Origin: Pseudomonas sp. CFBP13508
Lineage (GTDB): Bacteria > Pseudomonadota > Gammaproteobacteria > Pseudomonadales > Pseudomonadaceae
DNA: 64,000 nucleotides
Assembly (NCBI RefSeq): GCF_005233515.1
Contig: NZ_QFZZ01000008.1
Coordinates: forward strand, 124,001 to 188,000
Reading direction: 5' to 3'
Shown here: positions 8,058-16,367 of the stretch, piece after piece
Layout: each line of letters opens with the position of its first letter
Position numbering within the stretch: the first letter of the stretch is position 1
Notes under the pieces: generated by a model
Seen by the model: the letters and a program-made list of their open reading frames with translations, nothing else
The model's database searches: none
What the model was told of the DNA's origin: nothing
Translations under genes and position numbers: made by a program

Positions 8058-8218
8058 GTTTTGCGTGCGATTATCGAACACTAAGGCGATTTGGCGAATT
8101 GACGATTTTTTGTTCACTGCCCAACATCGGTTGCACATCGAGTCCGGCCACTAACCACCGGGCAAGGTGTTCGACAGAAAAGAACACCAAATAACAAATC
8201 CAAAAACGGGTGGAACAC

Positions 8219-9556
8219 ATGATTCCTTCACAGACTTCCCGCATGGCTCCGGCCATGAGCACTGCCACGGGTGGCATTGGCGACAAGATCCGCGGCGCCA
8301 TGGCCGTCGGCAAGACCCGCTGGGGCATGCTGGCGCTGGTGTTTTTTGCCACCACCCTCAACTACATCGACCGCGCCGCCCTCGGCGTCATGCAGCCGAT
8401 CCTCGCCAAGGAAATGAGCTGGACGGCGATGGACTACGCCAACATCAATTTCTGGTTCCAGGTCGGCTACGCGATCGGTTTTGTCCTGCAGGGACGCCTG
8501 ATCGACCGGGTCGGCGTCAAGCGCGTGTTCTTCTGCGCCGTACTGCTCTGGAGCCTGGCCACCGGCGCCCATGGCCTGGCGACCTCGGCAGTCGGCTTCA
8601 TGGTCTGCCGCTTCATCCTCGGTCTGACGGAAGCGGCCAACTACCCGGCCTGTGTAAAGACCACGCGCCTGTGGTTCCCGGCCGGTGAACGTGCAGTCGC
8701 TACCGGCATTTTCAACGCCGGCACCAACGTCGGGGCGATGTTCACGCCGATGCTGCTGCCACTGGTCCTGCATGTGTGGGGCTGGCAAGCGGCGTTCCTG
8801 TGCATGGCGGCACTCGGCGGCATCTGGCTGCTGTTCTGGGGCTTGAAGTATTTCAATCCGGAAGATCACCCGACGGTGAAGCAGTCGGAACTCGATTACA
8901 TCCAGCAGCAAGTCGAACCGGAACAGGCCCGCGTGCCGTTCAGCAAGATCCTGCGCATGCGCGGCACCTGGGCCTTCGCCCTCGCCTACTCGCTGACCGC
9001 GCCGGTGTTCTGGTTCTATCTGTACTGGCTGCCGCCGTTTCTCAATCAGCAATACAACCTCGGCATCAACGTGACGCAGATGGGCATTCCGCTGATCATC
9101 ATCTACGTCACGGCTGACTTCGGCAGTGTCGGCGGCGGGATTCTGTCTTCGTTCCTGATTGGCCGCGGCATGAACTCGATCAAGGCGCGGCTGCTGTCGA
9201 TGTTGCTGTTTGCCTGCTGCATCATCGGCGTGGTGATGGCCGCCGGATCGGCGAATCTGTGGGTGGCGGTGGCGGCGATCTCGCTGGCGATCGGCGCGCA
9301 TCAGGCCTGGACTGCGAACATCTGGAGCCTGGTGATGGACTACACGCCCAAGCACATGATGAGCACGGTGTTCGGCTTCGGCGGCATGTGCGCGGCGATC
9401 GGCGGGATGTTCATGACCCAGATCGTCGGCCACATCCTCACCGTCACCAACAACAACTACACGGTGCTGTTCACGCTGATCCCGGCGATGTACTTCCTCG
9501 CACTGACGTGGATGTACTTCATGGCACCGCGCAAGATTCCGACCGTTACCGAATAA
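8219..9556 (+). CDS. MFS transporter, probable quinate/shikimate importer
   Basis: This 445-residue protein has about 12 membrane segments. LNYIDRAALGVMQP and GYAIGFVLQGRLIDRVG match the anion:cation symporter branch of the major facilitator superfamily, which takes up organic acids such as glucarate and aromatic acids. It is divergent from quiC across a shared control region, so import of quinate or shikimate is the natural inference. The substrate is not proven by sequence. The start is the ATG at 8219 preceded by GGGTGG; a GTG three codons upstream is less likely. A type A REP doublet follows the gene. Confidence 0.88.
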   Translation: MIPSQTSRMAPAMSTATGGIGDKIRGAMAVGKTRWGMLALVFFATTLNYIDRAALGVMQPILAKEMSWTAMDYANINFWFQVGYAIGFVLQGRLIDRVGVKRVFFCAVLLWSLATGAHGLATSAVGFMVCRFILGLTEAANYPACVKTTRLWFPAGERAVATGIFNAGTNVGAMFTPMLLPLVLHVWGWQAAFLCMAALGGIWLLFWGLKYFNPEDHPTVKQSELDYIQQQVEPEQARVPFSKILRMRGTWAFALAYSLTAPVFWFYLYWLPPFLNQQYNLGINVTQMGIPLIIIYVTADFGSVGGGILSSFLIGRGMNSIKARLLSMLLFACCIIGVVMAAGSANLWVAVAAISLAIGAHQAWTANIWSLVMDYTPKHMMSTVFGFGGMCAAIGGMFMTQIVGHILTVTNNNYTVLFTLIPAMYFLALTWMYFMAPRKIPTVTE

Positions 9557-9574
9557 CCTGCCTGCATACATCCC

Positions 9575-9668
9575 ATTGTGGGAGCGAGCCTGCTCGCGAA
9601 GGCGTCACGTCAGCCGCTGAATATGGCGACTGACCCACCGCTTTCGCGAGCAGGCTCGCTCCCACAAG
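9575..9668. repeat. REP doublet, type A, outward order
   Basis: Outward pair of the GTGGGAGCGAGCCTGCTCGC palindrome between the convergent MFS and EamA genes. The spacer contains GCGACTGACCCACCGCT, close to that of the copy at 5071. Confidence 0.9.
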
Positions 9669-9687
9669 TTGTACCGGGATCCGCTCT

Positions 9688-10566
9688 TCAGCGCCGGCTC
9701 TGCTGCCACGCTGCCGCCAATCCGCTGCAACAGATCACCGCGATACCGATCACCGTCAACCCGCTCGGGGTGTGATTGAACAGCAGCCAGCCCAACAACC
9801 CGGCAAAGACGATTTGGCAATAGCCGAACGGCGCCAGCAAGGCTGGTGCGGCGTGACGGAAGGCCTGGGTCAGGAACAGATGCGCCGTCATCCCGCAACT
9901 GCCCAGCGCCAGCATCAGAGCGGCGTGAGTCCACGTCGGCACTTGCCAGAAGAACGGCACCAGCGCGCTCATCACCAGGGTATTGCACAGGCCGGCAAAG
10001 AAGTTGCTGGTGGTCGGACTGTCGATTTCGGCGAGCTTGCGCGTCAGCAGTTGGTAGAAGCAGAAGAACAGCGCCGAGCAGAACGGCAGCAGGATCGCCG
10101 GGGTGAACAGTTCGCCGCCCGGGTGGACGATGATCAACACGCCGATGAAGCCGCAGATCACCGCAATCCACTGCCCGCGCGTCACGCGTTCCTTGAGCAA
10201 CGGCACCGATAACGCCGTCACCAATACCGGCGCGAGAAAGTTGACCGCCGTGGCTTCCGCCAGCGGGATGTACAGCAGCGCCGTGGTGAAAAACAGGCTG
10301 GTGCCGAGCAGGCACAGGGCACGGGCGAGCTGCCATAACGGTTTTTTCGTGCGCAGCACACGCAAGCCGGACTGCGGCAGGAAAATCCCCGCCATCAACA
10401 AGGTGTGCACCACATAGCGCGCCCACACCACCATCACGATCGGATAAAAACCGGAGAGGTATTTCGACAACGCGTCGTGGCTGGAAAACAGGAACGTCGC
10501 CACGACAATCAGCAGAATCCCCTTGAAGGGCTGGTTGACACCGGAGAGCGGGGTGCTGACGGTCAT
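9688..10566 (-). CDS. EamA-family (DMT) transporter
   Basis: This 292-residue inner-membrane protein has ten predicted hydrophobic segments in two EamA repeats, the drug/metabolite transporter fold used for export of amino acids or other metabolites. The first repeat includes TFLFSSHDALSKYL and PLAEATAVNFLAPVLVTALS; the second ends in a charged QQSRR tail. The start is the ATG at 10566 (MTVSTPLSG), because the longer open frame upstream has no transporter-like sequence. No neighbouring gene suggests the substrate. Confidence 0.86.
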   Translation of the reverse strand: MTVSTPLSGVNQPFKGILLIVVATFLFSSHDALSKYLSGFYPIVMVVWARYVVHTLLMAGIFLPQSGLRVLRTKKPLWQLARALCLLGTSLFFTTALLYIPLAEATAVNFLAPVLVTALSVPLLKERVTRGQWIAVICGFIGVLIIVHPGGELFTPAILLPFCSALFFCFYQLLTRKLAEIDSPTTSNFFAGLCNTLVMSALVPFFWQVPTWTHAALMLALGSCGMTAHLFLTQAFRHAAPALLAPFGYCQIVFAGLLGWLLFNHTPSGLTVIGIAVICCSGLAAAWQQSRR

Positions 10567-10958
10567 TGGCAATCTCTGAAAAAAATACCCGGGCGAGCGT
10601 TCGCGCTGGCGGCAATCGTTGTGGCAATCATAGTCGGCCGAGCTTTCAGCAACCGCACAGGTTGCACTCTTCTGCACCGGGAAACCGCCGCCAGGCAAAA
10701 CCTTGAGGCAAGATTCCCGCCACTTCGGCGCCCGGCCAGTGTGCAACATCACAGACTGCCGTCGAAACAGGGGGTTCATGACTTCGACGGAAGAAATTCC
10801 TCTCGGGATTGAATTCACGGCCCGCTCGGCCGTCAATACCAGGCCCGCACCATGTGGGCGCGTGTGCATGGACGGACGACCGGACTGGCGCCACACTCAC
10901 ACAGCGGCAACACTCATCACCAGCAGATTCATCACCGGCAATAAAAGAGGATTCCCAC
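10567..10958. other. 392-bp intergenic region without a recognisable gene
   Basis: This region separates the divergent EamA and metallopeptidase genes and should hold both promoters. Open frames crossing it on both strands are extensions of neighbouring frames with no recognisable protein features. The only clear element is AAAAGAGGA at 10943-10951, the ribosome binding site of the metallopeptidase gene. Confidence 0.5.
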
Positions 10959-11843
10959 ATGCTATGGAAAAAAGGCCGACGCAGTGACAACGTCGTCGAC
11001 GCCCGGGGTGATGATGCCGGCGGTGGCGGCGGCATGCGCTTCGGTGGCGGCAAGGGTCTGAGCCTGACCGCTATTGTGCTGATTGTCGGCATCGGCTGGC
11101 TCACCGGCCAGGACCCGATGCAGATTCTCGGCCAGTTGACCGGGCAGATGGAGCAGCCGGCGCCCTCCTCGCAAACCCGCCAGGCGCCACCGGCCAATGA
11201 TGAACAGGCTGAATTTGTCCGCTCGATTCTCGGCGACACCGAAGACACTTGGGGTCCGATCTTCCAGCAGGCCGGACGCCAATACAAAGACCCGACACTG
11301 GTGCTGTTCAGCAATCGGGTGAACTCCGCGTGCGGCATGGCCACTTCTGCCACCGGCCCGTTCTATTGCCCGGCCGACCAGAAGGTTTATCTGGACATGG
11401 CCTTCTTCCAGGAAATGTCGCAGCGCTTCAAAGCCGCTGGCGATTTCGCTCAGGCTTACGTGATTGCGCACGAAGTCGGCCACCATGTGCAGACGCTGCT
11501 GGGCGTCTCGGCGAAGATGCAGGCGGCGCGTCAGCAAGGCCGGCAAATGGAAGGCGACGGCGGCTTGCTGGTTCGTCAGGAATTGCAGGCCGACTGTCTC
11601 GCCGGTGTCTGGGCGTATAACGCGCAGAAACGCTTGAACTGGCTGGAACCGGGCGACATCGAGGAAGCCTTGAACGCCGCCAACGCCATCGGCGATGATC
11701 GCTTGCAGCAACAGGGTCAGGGCCGCGTGGTGCCGGACTCGTTTACCCACGGTACGTCAGCGCAAAGGGTGCGCTGGTTCAAAACCGGATTCGCGCAAGG
11801 CCAGGTAAGCCAGTGCGACACCTTCGCGGCGAAAACCCTGTAA
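10959..11843 (+). CDS. YpfJ/KPN_02809-family neutral zinc metallopeptidase
   Basis: This 294-residue protein has a short glycine-rich N terminus, a single membrane anchor near residues 30-48 (LSLTAIVLIVGIGWLTG), a linker rich in Q/P/S, and then the peptidase domain. The HEVGHH zinc motif is present, and the likely third ligand is the glutamate in QELQADCLAG. The family is annotated as neutral zinc metallopeptidase but its substrates are unknown. The ATG at 10959 follows AAAGAGGA; an upstream in-frame ATG at 10809 adds unrelated sequence. The following hydrolase gene begins directly after the stop, so the two form an operon. Confidence 0.9.
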   Translation: MLWKKGRRSDNVVDARGDDAGGGGGMRFGGGKGLSLTAIVLIVGIGWLTGQDPMQILGQLTGQMEQPAPSSQTRQAPPANDEQAEFVRSILGDTEDTWGPIFQQAGRQYKDPTLVLFSNRVNSACGMATSATGPFYCPADQKVYLDMAFFQEMSQRFKAAGDFAQAYVIAHEVGHHVQTLLGVSAKMQAARQQGRQMEGDGGLLVRQELQADCLAGVWAYNAQKRLNWLEPGDIEEALNAANAIGDDRLQQQGQGRVVPDSFTHGTSAQRVRWFKTGFAQGQVSQCDTFAAKTL

Positions 11844-12797
11844 ATGCATAAATGGCTTGTGGCGTTACTGTTCATCGCCGGCACCGCGCAAGCGGCCGGC
11901 GTCGATGCGATCAGCCCCGGTCGCCTGCAACTCAAGGCCGGGGAAATGGCAGTGGGCATCGGGCCGGCACCGGAAAAGATCGAGCGGGTGCTGATCGTCA
12001 TTCACGGTCGCCTGCGCAACGCCGAGACCTACCGCAAAAGTGCGGAAAATGCCGCCGAACTCGCCGGGCAGACCGCGCACACGCTGGTGATCGCTCCGCA
12101 GTTTCTCAATGAAAGTGACGTCACCCTGTATTCCCTGCCGCCGACGGTGCTGCGCTGGCAGGGCAACGAGTGGATGGGCGGCGGCTTGTCCACCGGGCCG
12201 AATCCGCTGAGTTCCTACGCAGCGCTGGACGAAATAGTCGCGCGGCTCAGCGATCGCAAACAGTTTCCGGACGTGAAGCAGATCGTGATCTTCGGCCACT
12301 CCGGCGGTGGTCAGGTGGTGCAGCGTTACGCCCTGCTGGCCAAGGATCAGCCGGCGCTCAAGGCCAACGGCATTCGCTTGCGCTATGTGGTGGCCAATCC
12401 TTCTTCTTATGCGTACTTCAACGAGCAGAGGCCAGTGGCGTTCGATCACGCGCAATGTCCTGGCTTCAATCGCTGGAAGTACGGTCTGGCGGACATGCCG
12501 GTGTATGCCGGCGGGCAAACGCCGTTGCAGGTCGAGAGCGCTTACGTCAAACGCGAGGTGATTTATCTGCTCGGCCAGCAGGATGTCGACCCGGAACATC
12601 CGGCGCTGGACAAGAGCTGCGCGGCCGAGGCGCAAGGGGCTTACCGCTTGATGCGCGGGAAGCTGTATTTCGGTTATTTGCTGCGTCGCCATCCTGAGGG
12701 GGTCAATCAACGGCTGATTGAAGTGCCCGGGGTCGGGCATGACGGCGATGGAATGCTGACGTCGGCGGAGGGGCAGAAGGCGTTGTTCGATCAGTGA
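11844..12797 (+). CDS. Exported alpha/beta-hydrolase-fold protein
   Basis: The 317-residue product starts with a signal peptide (MHKWLVALLFIAGTAQA, cleavage near residue 18). An alpha/beta hydrolase fold follows: VLIVIHGRLRN oxyanion strand, nucleophile elbow GHSGGGQ (Ser in the middle), a likely acid in LLGQQDVDPEHP, and His in VPGVGHDGDG. It therefore looks like a periplasmic serine hydrolase of unknown substrate. The ATG lies immediately after the stop of the metallopeptidase gene, so the two are probably cotranscribed. I cannot assign a specific esterase or lipase family. Confidence 0.82.
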   Translation: MHKWLVALLFIAGTAQAAGVDAISPGRLQLKAGEMAVGIGPAPEKIERVLIVIHGRLRNAETYRKSAENAAELAGQTAHTLVIAPQFLNESDVTLYSLPPTVLRWQGNEWMGGGLSTGPNPLSSYAALDEIVARLSDRKQFPDVKQIVIFGHSGGGQVVQRYALLAKDQPALKANGIRLRYVVANPSSYAYFNEQRPVAFDHAQCPGFNRWKYGLADMPVYAGGQTPLQVESAYVKREVIYLLGQQDVDPEHPALDKSCAAEAQGAYRLMRGKLYFGYLLRRHPEGVNQRLIEVPGVGHDGDGMLTSAEGQKALFDQ

Positions 12798-12820
12798 GTT
12801 TTTTGCTGAATCCACCGGCC

Positions 12821-12908
12821 CCTTCGCGAGCAGGCTCGCTCCCACATTTGGAATAACTGCCACATTTGGCATGCATTCCACTGTGGGAGCGAGTCTGCTC
12901 GCGAAGGC
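12821..12908. repeat. REP doublet, type A, inward order
   Basis: The reverse complement of GTGGGAGCGAGCCTGCTCGC comes first and the forward copy (with one variant base, GAGTCTG) second, opposite to the copies at 5071 and 9575. The element lies between convergent genes. Confidence 0.88.
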
Positions 12909-12930
12909 GTCCGATCAGACAACAACCATC

Positions 12931-13524
12931 TCAGCCCTGCAGCATCCGTCGCAACTCAACACAATCCTTCGCATGCCAATCGGTCAATTCCGGCCACGGG
13001 TTATCCGGCAGATTAACCAACACTGTCCGCGCCCCCGCTGCTCGGCCGCAATCCAGATCAAAGCGGTAATCGCCGACCATCACCATGTCACTGGCCGGCA
13101 CTTGCCAGGCATCGGCCAGTTTCAGCAAACCGCCCGGATGCGGCTTCGGCGGTGCTTCGTCGCGACCCAGCACATCCTCGACCGCAAAGCAGTCGGCCAG
13201 GCCGATCGCCTCCAGCGTGACATGTGCCAGCTCCCGCGCATTGCGCGTGAGAATGCCGAGGCGATAACCGCGCGCATGCAGGTCGCGCACCAGCTCCACC
13301 GCGCCGGTGGCCGGGGTCGAGCCCAACGCCAGATCGCGTTCATGCTCAAGCAACCATGCATGTTTGGCCGCTGCTTCATCCGCTGGCAATGCAGCTAGAT
13401 GGATGAGGATGTCGTCCTCGGGCGGAATCGCCAGCGCCACACGAATCGCGGCGAAATCATGCACGGCGACAGTCAGCGTGCCGTCCATGTCGAACACCCA
13501 ATGACGAACCGCGGTCAGGCTCAT
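12931..13524 (-). CDS. HAD-superfamily phosphatase-like hydrolase
   Basis: The 197-residue product carries the haloacid dehalogenase motifs in order: FDMDGTLT (nucleophile Asp), LTRNARE (motif II), KPHPGGLLK (lysine, motif III) and VGDYRFDLDCGRAAG (acidic motif IV). It should be a small-molecule phosphatase of the IA class; the substrate is unknown. I use the ATG at 13524, which overlaps the tesB stop as ATGA, making it the second gene of a coupled pair. The longer frame reaching 13635 reads into tesB and is rejected. Confidence 0.88.
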   Translation of the reverse strand: MSLTAVRHWVFDMDGTLTVAVHDFAAIRVALAIPPEDDILIHLAALPADEAAAKHAWLLEHERDLALGSTPATGAVELVRDLHARGYRLGILTRNARELAHVTLEAIGLADCFAVEDVLGRDEAPPKPHPGGLLKLADAWQVPASDMVMVGDYRFDLDCGRAAGARTVLVNLPDNPWPELTDWHAKDCVELRRMLQG

Positions 13525-14390
13525 GCCCAGTCCTTGCGATGGCGGATCAGGCCTTCCTGAGTCACCGAAGCGACCAGTTGCCCGGCCCGGTTGAACACGC
13601 TGCCACGGGAAAAACCACGGGAGTTGCCGGCCCACGGGCTGTCCATCGCGTAGAGCAACCAGTCATCGGCGCGCAGATCATTGTGGAACCACAGCGCGTG
13701 ATCGAGGCTGGCGACCTGCATGTCTTTCTGCCAGACCGACTTGCCGTGGGGCAGCATCGAAGTGGTCAGCAGGCCGAAGTCCGAGGCGTACGCCAGCAGG
13801 TATTTGTGCAGCGCAGGAATGTCGGCCAGGGCGCCATCGGCGCGGAACCACACATATTTGATCGGATCGGCCGGTTGCGGGTTGTACGGATCCTTTTCGG
13901 TAACCGGGCGTACTTCGATCGGTTTCGGGCACAGCAGTTTTTCACGCATGTGCTCGGGAATCAGGTGCGCACGCTGCTGGATCAGTTCCAGCTCCGAGGG
14001 CAGGTTTTCCGGGCCGACCACCGCCGGCATCTGGCCCTGATGCTCGAAGCCTTTTTCGTCGTACTGGAACGAAGCGCTGCACGTGAAGATCGGGTGGCCC
14101 TTCTGGATCGCCGTCACGCGGCGGGTGCTGAAACTGCCGCCATCACGCACGCGATCAACCGAATAGACCACCGGCAACTTGGCATCGCCCGGGCGCAGGA
14201 AATAACCATGCAACGAGTGCACATGGCGCGCCTCTTCCACCGTCTGACTAGCCGCCGACAGCGACTGGCCGAGCACCTGACCGCCGAACAACTGGCGGAA
14301 CCCCAGATCCTGGCTGCGACCACGGAACAGGTTTTCTTCGATCGGTTCCAGGGTCAGCAGATCGACCAGATCTTCCAGCACTTGGCTCAT
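13521..14390 (-). CDS. tesB: Acyl-CoA thioesterase II
   Basis: TesB hydrolyses medium- and long-chain acyl-CoA to free fatty acid and CoA. The 289-residue product has the expected length and double hot-dog organisation. Family segments include LFRGRSQDLGFRQLFGGQVL and HSLHGYFLRPGD in the first half, then SLDHALWFHNDLRADDWLLY with the catalytic Asp region and VASVTQEGLIR with the conserved Gln. The HAD gene overlaps its stop by 4 nt. Confidence 0.95.
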   Translation of the reverse strand: MSQVLEDLVDLLTLEPIEENLFRGRSQDLGFRQLFGGQVLGQSLSAASQTVEEARHVHSLHGYFLRPGDAKLPVVYSVDRVRDGGSFSTRRVTAIQKGHPIFTCSASFQYDEKGFEHQGQMPAVVGPENLPSELELIQQRAHLIPEHMREKLLCPKPIEVRPVTEKDPYNPQPADPIKYVWFRADGALADIPALHKYLLAYASDFGLLTTSMLPHGKSVWQKDMQVASLDHALWFHNDLRADDWLLYAMDSPWAGNSRGFSRGSVFNRAGQLVASVTQEGLIRHRKDWA

Positions 14391-14501
14391 TCAGATTCTC
14401 CTCACACAAAGCAATGGCCGCGCAGTCTTGGCTGCGGCGGACGATTCAGGTTCTGGCACGGGCCAAATACGATGGCGGCCATTGTAAACGTCCGTGTCGG
14501 C

Positions 14502-15071
14502 TTATTCATGCAAGGTTTGCAGCCATTGTTCGCGGCTGATGCGATACAGAACATGACGGCGCAACGGGTGATCGAGCGCAAGCTTGGGGTGATCGAAATC
14601 ATCCTGCGGATCGTGATGCATGCCGATCGCCTGCATGACCTTCTCCGACTGCGCATTCTGCCCGGCGGTAAACGAGACGATTTCCTCCAGTTTCAATTGG
14701 TCGAAACCCGCGCGCAGTGCCGTCCACGCCGCTTCGCTGGCGTAACCCAGGCCCCAGTGTTCCTTGGCCAGACGCCAGCCGATCTCCACCGCCGGGGTAA
14801 ACGGCGCATCGAAGCCGACCACGCCCAACCCGGTGAAACCGATGAACTCGCCCGTGTCCTTGCGCTCCAGCGCCCACAGGCCAAAGCCGTGCTCGGCAAA
14901 ATGTCCGCGCACGCGGCCGATCAATGCGGCACTTTCGAGCCGGGTCAACGGCGCTGGAAAGTAGCGCATCACCTGTGGATCGGCGCACATCGCGGCGAAT
15001 GCCGGCAAATCCTCGTCCTGCCACTGACGCATCAACAAACGCGCGCTTTGCAGCTCCAGTATCGGCTCCAT
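14502..15071 (-). CDS. GNAT-family N-acetyltransferase (RimJ/RimL-like)
   Basis: The 189-residue protein opens with the pattern LQSARLLMRQWQDEDLPAF, typical of the RimJ/RimL-type acetyltransferase branch. It contains the acetyl-CoA-binding region IGWRLAKEHWGLGYASEA and the later NAQSEKVMQAIGM segment. Targets could be protein N termini or small molecules; the sequence does not say. The start at 15071 follows GGAGGGG by 3 nt; upstream in-frame ATGs at 15083 and 15089 lack such a site. It is divergent from the deacetylase gene across about 80 bp. Confidence 0.88.
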   Translation of the reverse strand: MEPILELQSARLLMRQWQDEDLPAFAAMCADPQVMRYFPAPLTRLESAALIGRVRGHFAEHGFGLWALERKDTGEFIGFTGLGVVGFDAPFTPAVEIGWRLAKEHWGLGYASEAAWTALRAGFDQLKLEEIVSFTAGQNAQSEKVMQAIGMHHDPQDDFDHPKLALDHPLRRHVLYRISREQWLQTLHE

Positions 15072-15153
15072 CGTCCCCTCCATTTCCATGCCGTTGAGTC
15101 TACATCGCTGGTAGGATCGTTCATTCTTTCCCTGGTTCTGCGCGAAACAAGCC

Positions 15154-16074
15154 ATGCCCTTGCCGTTGATCTATCACGAAGACTACAGCCCCGAGTTTCC
15201 CGCGGATCACCGCTTTCCCATGGACAAGTTCCGGCTGCTGCGCGATCACCTGGTCGACAGCGGCCTGACCCGCGACGCCGACCTGCTGCGCCCGCAGATC
15301 TGCCCCAACGACATCCTCGCCCTCGCCCATGACCGCAGCTATATCGAACGCTACATGAGCGGCGAGTTGTCCCGCGAAGACCAACGGCGCCTCGGCCTGC
15401 CGTGGAATGAAGCGCTGGCGCGGCGCACCGTACGCGCAGTGGGCGGTTCGATCCTGGCGGCAGAGAAAGCCCTTGAGCATGGCCTGGCCTGTCATCTGGC
15501 CGGCGGCACCCATCACGCTCACTACGATTACCCCGCCGGCTTCTGCATCTTCAATGACCTGGCAATCATCAGCCAGTACCTGTTGCAGAGCGGTCGGGTC
15601 AATCGCGTGCTGATTTTCGATTGCGACGTGCATCAAGGCGACGGCACCGCGCGGATTCTGCATGACACGCCGGAGGCGATTACCGTTTCCCTGCACTGCG
15701 AAAAGAATTTTCCCGCACGCAAAGCCGAAAGTGACTGGGACATTCCGCTGCCCAAAGGCATGGGCGATGCCGATTATCTGCAGGTGGTCGATGACACGCT
15801 CAATTACCTGCTGCCGCTGTATCAACCGGATCTGGTGCTCTACGACGCTGGCGTCGATGTGCACAAGGACGATGCCCTCGGTTATCTGCAACTGACCGAC
15901 GCCGGGGTGGCCGAGCGCGATGAACGGGTGATGCGCCATTGCCTGGGCCGCGATATTCCGGTGGTCGGGGTGATCGGCGGCGGCTACAGCAAGGATCGCC
16001 ACGCCCTCGCCCGCCGCCACGGCATCCTGCATCACAGCGCGCAACGGGTCTGGGATTCACACGGCTGTCGTTGA
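15154..16074 (+). CDS. Histone-deacetylase-family amidohydrolase
   Basis: The 306-residue protein belongs to the HDAC/acetoin-utilisation/acetylpolyamine amidohydrolase superfamily. The zinc site is visible as DCDVHQGDGTA (Asp and His) and LYDAGVDVHKDDALG (Asp). The histidine pair of the active site lies in GTHHAHYDYPAGFC, and the catalytic tyrosine in GVIGGGYSKD. It should remove acetyl groups from a protein lysine or small amine; no substrate can be assigned. It is divergent from a GNAT acetyltransferase gene, so a functional acetylation/deacetylation pairing is possible but unproven. Confidence 0.9.
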   Translation: MPLPLIYHEDYSPEFPADHRFPMDKFRLLRDHLVDSGLTRDADLLRPQICPNDILALAHDRSYIERYMSGELSREDQRRLGLPWNEALARRTVRAVGGSILAAEKALEHGLACHLAGGTHHAHYDYPAGFCIFNDLAIISQYLLQSGRVNRVLIFDCDVHQGDGTARILHDTPEAITVSLHCEKNFPARKAESDWDIPLPKGMGDADYLQVVDDTLNYLLPLYQPDLVLYDAGVDVHKDDALGYLQLTDAGVAERDERVMRHCLGRDIPVVGVIGGGYSKDRHALARRHGILHHSAQRVWDSHGCR

Positions 16075-16205
16075 AACATGCTGCGTTACCCACAATCGCT
16101 GTGGAACTGGCTGTGGATAACCTGCGCGAAAGAGACTGCAGGCCATGCTGGGCATGGCGTACAGCGCGCTGTTTATTTTTTAACCAGACTCGAAATACAC
16201 CGCAG

Positions 16206-16302
16206 CCCCTGTGGGAGCGAGCCTGCTCGCGAAAGCTTTAGCACCCACAACATCTAATTGACTGACAGACCGCGTTCGCGAGCAGGCTCGCTCCCACATG
16301 GG
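16206..16302. repeat. REP doublet, type A, outward order
   Basis: Outward pair of the type A palindrome in the 293-bp gap between the deacetylase and flavoprotein genes. The spacer ends in GACTGACAGACCGCG. The remainder of the gap holds one DnaA box and a candidate promoter. Confidence 0.9.
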
Positions 16303-16323
16303 GTCTCCCACAGGGTTCAGCGC

Positions 16324-16332
16324 TGTTAGAAT
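16324..16332 (+). promoter_or_regulatory. Candidate extended -10 of the flavoprotein gene
   Basis: TGTTAGAAT at 16324-16332 fits an extended -10 box, 35 nt upstream of the ATG at 16368. No good -35 is visible because the REP doublet lies directly upstream. Confidence 0.35.
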
Positions 16333-16367
16333 GCGCGCCTTGTCCCGCCATACCGCAGTGCACAGCC

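Noticed and set aside
3758..9556. A novel biosynthetic cluster
   Set aside because: The five genes match the known quinate/shikimate degradation set of pseudomonads, so the cluster is catabolic and described; only its operator motif is noted as new here.
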